Source: Candidatus Aminicenantota bacterium
GTDB taxonomy: Bacteria; Acidobacteriota; Aminicenantia; Aminicenantales; Aminicenantaceae
NCBI GenBank assembly: GCA_030614645.1
Contig: JAUWTR010000060.1
Location: 1-7,764 of the forward strand
Reading direction: 5' to 3'
Length of the DNA stretch: 7,764 nt
The notes under the pieces are model-generated. The model saw nothing but the letters and a program-made list of their open reading frames with translations. It did not search any database and had not been told where the DNA came from. The position numbers and the translations under genes were made by a program. Each line of letters starts with the position of its first letter. Position 1 is the stretch's first letter. Shown piece after piece: positions 5,922-7,764 of this stretch.

Positions 5922-7039
5922 GAAAACATACCCTTGGATTAATTATAAATCCTATTGCAGGAATGGGAGGCCGAGTGGGCCTTAAAGGGACAGATGGAGC
6001 TGATATCCTGGCAAAGGCAATAAAATTGGGAGCAAAACCCCAGGCTGAGGAGCGTACTCAAACTGCCTTAAAAAAACTTTTTCCTCTTAGGAACAAGATA
6101 AAGATTTTTACTTGCCCGGAGCCAATGGGGGAGAAATCCGTAATTAAAGCCGGGCTATCACCAGAGATAATAAGTTTAAAATTCCCTTTATCCACAACTG
6201 CAGAAGATACTCTAAAAGCTGCAGAACTTATGTGCGATCTAAAGGTAAACCTTTTATTGTTTGCTGGAGGGGATGGAACCGCACGTGACATATGTGATGC
6301 TGTGGGAGAATCAATTCCAGTGCTAGGTATTCCAGCTGGAGTTAAAATTCATTCCAGTGTATTTGCCCGTAGCCCTGAAAGTGGAGGAGAGCTAGCGTCT
6401 AATTATCTTCAGGGAAAAGCCCGGGAGCTGAGAGAAGCTGAGGTTGTGGATATTGATGAAGAGAGTTATAGACAGGGGAGATTACGAGCTCGTTTGTTCG
6501 GTTATTTAAAGATCCCCTATCAGAAGAAATATGTCCAGAAGCTTAAATCCGGAAGTCCTGAAAGTGAACGGTACTGTCAGGAGGCTATTGCCTGTGAAAT
6601 TGCAGAAAACATGCAGGAGGGATTTAGTTATATAATGGGCCCCGGGACTACTACTCGGGCTGTAATGCAAAGGCTTGGGCTGCCTAATACATTATTAGGT
6701 GTGGATCTTGTCTTTAAAAAAAAGCTTATTGCCAATGATTTAAATGAAAGACAGCTTTTAAAAAATATCAAGAAAAATAAGACAAAGATTATAATCACAC
6801 CAATAGGCGGCCAAGGCTATATATTCGGCCGGGGAAACCAGCAGTTAAGCCCGGCTGTGCTCAGGCTGGTAGGAAAGGAAAACATCATAATAATCTCTAC
6901 TCTCCCTAAAATTTACTCTTTGGAAGGAAGGCCTTTCCTGGTAGACACAGGCAATATTGCCATAGATAGATGGATAAGCGGTTATTACCGGGTTATTACC
7001 GGTTATAAAGAGTCTGTCATCTACAAAATCACAAGTTAA
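5918..7039 (+). CDS. ATP-NAD kinase-like protein (COG3199 family)
   Basis: This 373-residue cytoplasmic protein is of the COG3199 group, annotated as predicted ATP- or polyphosphate-dependent NAD kinase and related to AcoX. NAD kinases phosphorylate NAD+ to NADP+. Motifs in order are the N-terminal NPIAGMGGRVGLKGTDG (11-27), the kinase signature GGDGTARD (117-124), GIPAGVKIHSSVFA (137-150), GPGTTTRAV (241-249) and PIGGQGYIFGRGNQQ (295-309). The GGDGT and glycine-rich motifs are intact, so an active nucleotide-binding enzyme is expected. It is somewhat longer than housekeeping NAD kinases (about 290 residues), as is usual for this group. The start ATG shares an ATGA with the sulfatase stop, so translation is probably coupled. 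A weak AAAGAG lies just upstream. The true substrate of this branch is not well established, and other small-molecule kinase activity is possible. The pairing with a sulfatase is unexpected. Confidence 0.88.
   Translation: MRKHTLGLIINPIAGMGGRVGLKGTDGADILAKAIKLGAKPQAEERTQTALKKLFPLRNKIKIFTCPEPMGEKSVIKAGLSPEIISLKFPLSTTAEDTLKAAELMCDLKVNLLLFAGGDGTARDICDAVGESIPVLGIPAGVKIHSSVFARSPESGGELASNYLQGKARELREAEVVDIDEESYRQGRLRARLFGYLKIPYQKKYVQKLKSGSPESERYCQEAIACEIAENMQEGFSYIMGPGTTTRAVMQRLGLPNTLLGVDLVFKKKLIANDLNERQLLKNIKKNKTKIIITPIGGQGYIFGRGNQQLSPAVLRLVGKENIIIISTLPKIYSLEGRPFLVDTGNIAIDRWISGYYRVITGYKESVIYKITS
6980..7010 (+). repeat. Short tandem near-repeat inside the NAD-kinase-like gene
   Basis: The decamer GGTTATTACC occurs at 6980-6989 and again at 6991-7000, followed by a partial third copy, GGTTATAAAG (7001-7010). 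It encodes GYYRVITGYK near the protein C-terminus. The 11-nt period is not a multiple of three, so the copies are read in different frames. This is a local oddity, possibly a replication-slippage trace, with no assigned role. Confidence 0.5.
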
Positions 7040-7073
7040 GATTTTTCAAGCAAACCCACTCTGCCTGATTTCC

Positions 7074-7764
7074 TTATTTTTCATTTTTTGGCCCGGCTGC
7101 TTTCCCCTCGCCGCGGGGATCCGTTCCTCCAAAAAACCTGAGCGGATTTCCTTCAGCATCGTATTCAATAGCGAGTCCTTGAGAATTACCGATCCCTTCC
7201 CGCTTTTTTAAAACCCTCAGCTTATGACCAATAGATTTGAGTTTTTTTAGTACAGTTTTATTGATCCTTTCTTCTACCAGGAGCAAATCCGGTTCTATGA
7301 AACTTACTCTGGGTGCGGCAACTGCCGCCTGAATATTCATTTTAAAATCTATTAGATTCATAACTATCTGGGGTACAGTCTGGCCTATAGTATGTCCCCC
7401 CGGTGTTCCAACCGCCGCCCATGGCTTGCCATCCCGCATGATAATAGTAGGGCAATCACCGGAAAGTTTTCTCTGCCCTGCATGGGCATCCATAGGATTT
7501 CCTTTGGGCTCAAAAGTGCAGTAGGAAAGCGAATTATTAAGCCAGATACCGGTACCCTTCGGCATGATACGGCTCCCGAAAACATTCCCGAGGGTTTGAG
7601 TCGCACAAACAATATTTCCCCACCTATCTGAGACAACAAAATGGGTCGTATTTTTACTTTGCTGTATTTCATTTAAGGGAGGTTCAAATGGTTTTGCTTT
7701 TTCTATATTTATTTTTGCAACTTCCTCTTTCCAATAGTTTTCGGAAAGAAGTTTGTCCAGGGGA
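7074..7764 (-). CDS. Gamma-glutamyltransferase-family protein, 3' part (partial at right edge)
   Basis: This is the C-terminal part of an N-terminal-nucleophile hydrolase of the GGT family. The precursor cuts itself before a threonine to give large and small subunits; relatives cleave or transfer gamma-glutamyl groups (glutathione) or act as acylases. The frame is open to the right edge, so the gene starts outside the window and the internal ATG at 7565-7563 is not the start. The processing motif NTTHFVVSD is present, with the nucleophile threonine codon at 7649-7647. It gives a 191-residue small subunit, the family's normal size. Other motifs in small-subunit numbering are WLNN (36-39), KLSGDCPT (61-68), GTPGG (81-85), AAPRVSF (111-117) and FFGGTDPRGEGKAAG (172-186). 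Several residues that bind glutamate in E. coli GGT are replaced, so substrate may differ. Export cannot be judged because the N-terminus is missing. It converges on the NAD-kinase-like gene across 34 bp, with no clear terminator. Confidence 0.92.
   Translation of the reverse strand, partial: PLDKLLSENYWKEEVAKINIEKAKPFEPPLNEIQQSKNTTHFVVSDRWGNIVCATQTLGNVFGSRIMPKGTGIWLNNSLSYCTFEPKGNPMDAHAGQRKLSGDCPTIIMRDGKPWAAVGTPGGHTIGQTVPQIVMNLIDFKMNIQAAVAAPRVSFIEPDLLLVEERINKTVLKKLKSIGHKLRVLKKREGIGNSQGLAIEYDAEGNPLRFFGGTDPRGEGKAAGPKNEK

Noticed and set aside
7108..7122. CCCC/GGGG inverted pair near the GGT 3' end as a terminator
   Set aside because: It is short, lies inside the coding region, and is not followed by a T run in the direction of transcription.
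7563..7565. Internal ATG of the GGT frame taken as a gene start (a 163-residue protein)
   Set aside because: The frame continues upstream through the conserved NTTHFVVSD processing motif to the window edge, so this ATG is internal.
7392..7631. 79-codon open frame on the + strand opposite the GGT gene
   Set aside because: It lies antisense to a clearly conserved GGT small subunit including its catalytic motif, has no recognisable domain and no ribosome site.

Overview
The window is dense bacterial coding DNA of moderate, slightly AT-leaning composition. It holds six protein genes, two of them cut by the window edges, with no RNA genes, mobile elements or CRISPR. The gene mix is a two-subunit-type glycine dehydrogenase, QueH, a Tat-exported lipoprotein sulfatase, a stand-alone URO-D-fold protein and an archaeal-type (COG3199) NAD kinase homologue. 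This points to an anaerobe or environmental bacterium from a lineage rich in sulfatases and URO-D paralogues (PVC, Omnitrophota, Aminicenantes or similar candidate phyla). That placement is inference from gene content only; no phylogenetic marker is present.

Layout. (1) Positions 1-1316, + strand: the 3' part of gcvPB, overlapping by 8 nt with queH, which makes an epoxyqueuosine reductase for tRNA modification. (2) Positions 1330-4303, - strand: a two-gene unit of a URO-D/MtaA-like protein followed one base later by a sodium:solute symporter that starts with TTG. Its end converges on queH across only 13 bp. (3) Positions 4304-4424: a 121-bp divergent intergenic region. It has a candidate promoter on each strand and, between the two -35 elements, an imperfect 30-bp palindrome that could be a shared operator. 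(4) Positions 4425-7039, + strand: a Tat-lipoprotein sulfatase joined by an ATGA overlap to a COG3199 NAD-kinase-like gene. (5) Positions 7074-7764, - strand: the 3' part of a gamma-glutamyltransferase-family gene, including the autoprocessing threonine and the whole small subunit.

How the genes may work together (inference): the divergent pair of units looks like a small substrate-use locus. A cell-surface sulfatase would remove sulfate outside the membrane, a Na+-coupled symporter would import the product, and a URO-D-fold enzyme with a putative zinc thiolate site would act on it in the cytoplasm, perhaps by methyl transfer. No corrinoid protein, glycoside hydrolase or sulfatase-maturating enzyme lies in the window, so the substrate is unknown. 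The most notable points are the shared-operator candidate, the rearranged putative zinc site of the URO-D protein, the coupling of sulfatase to NAD kinase, and the altered glutamate pocket of the GGT-family protein. None of these by itself establishes a new system.
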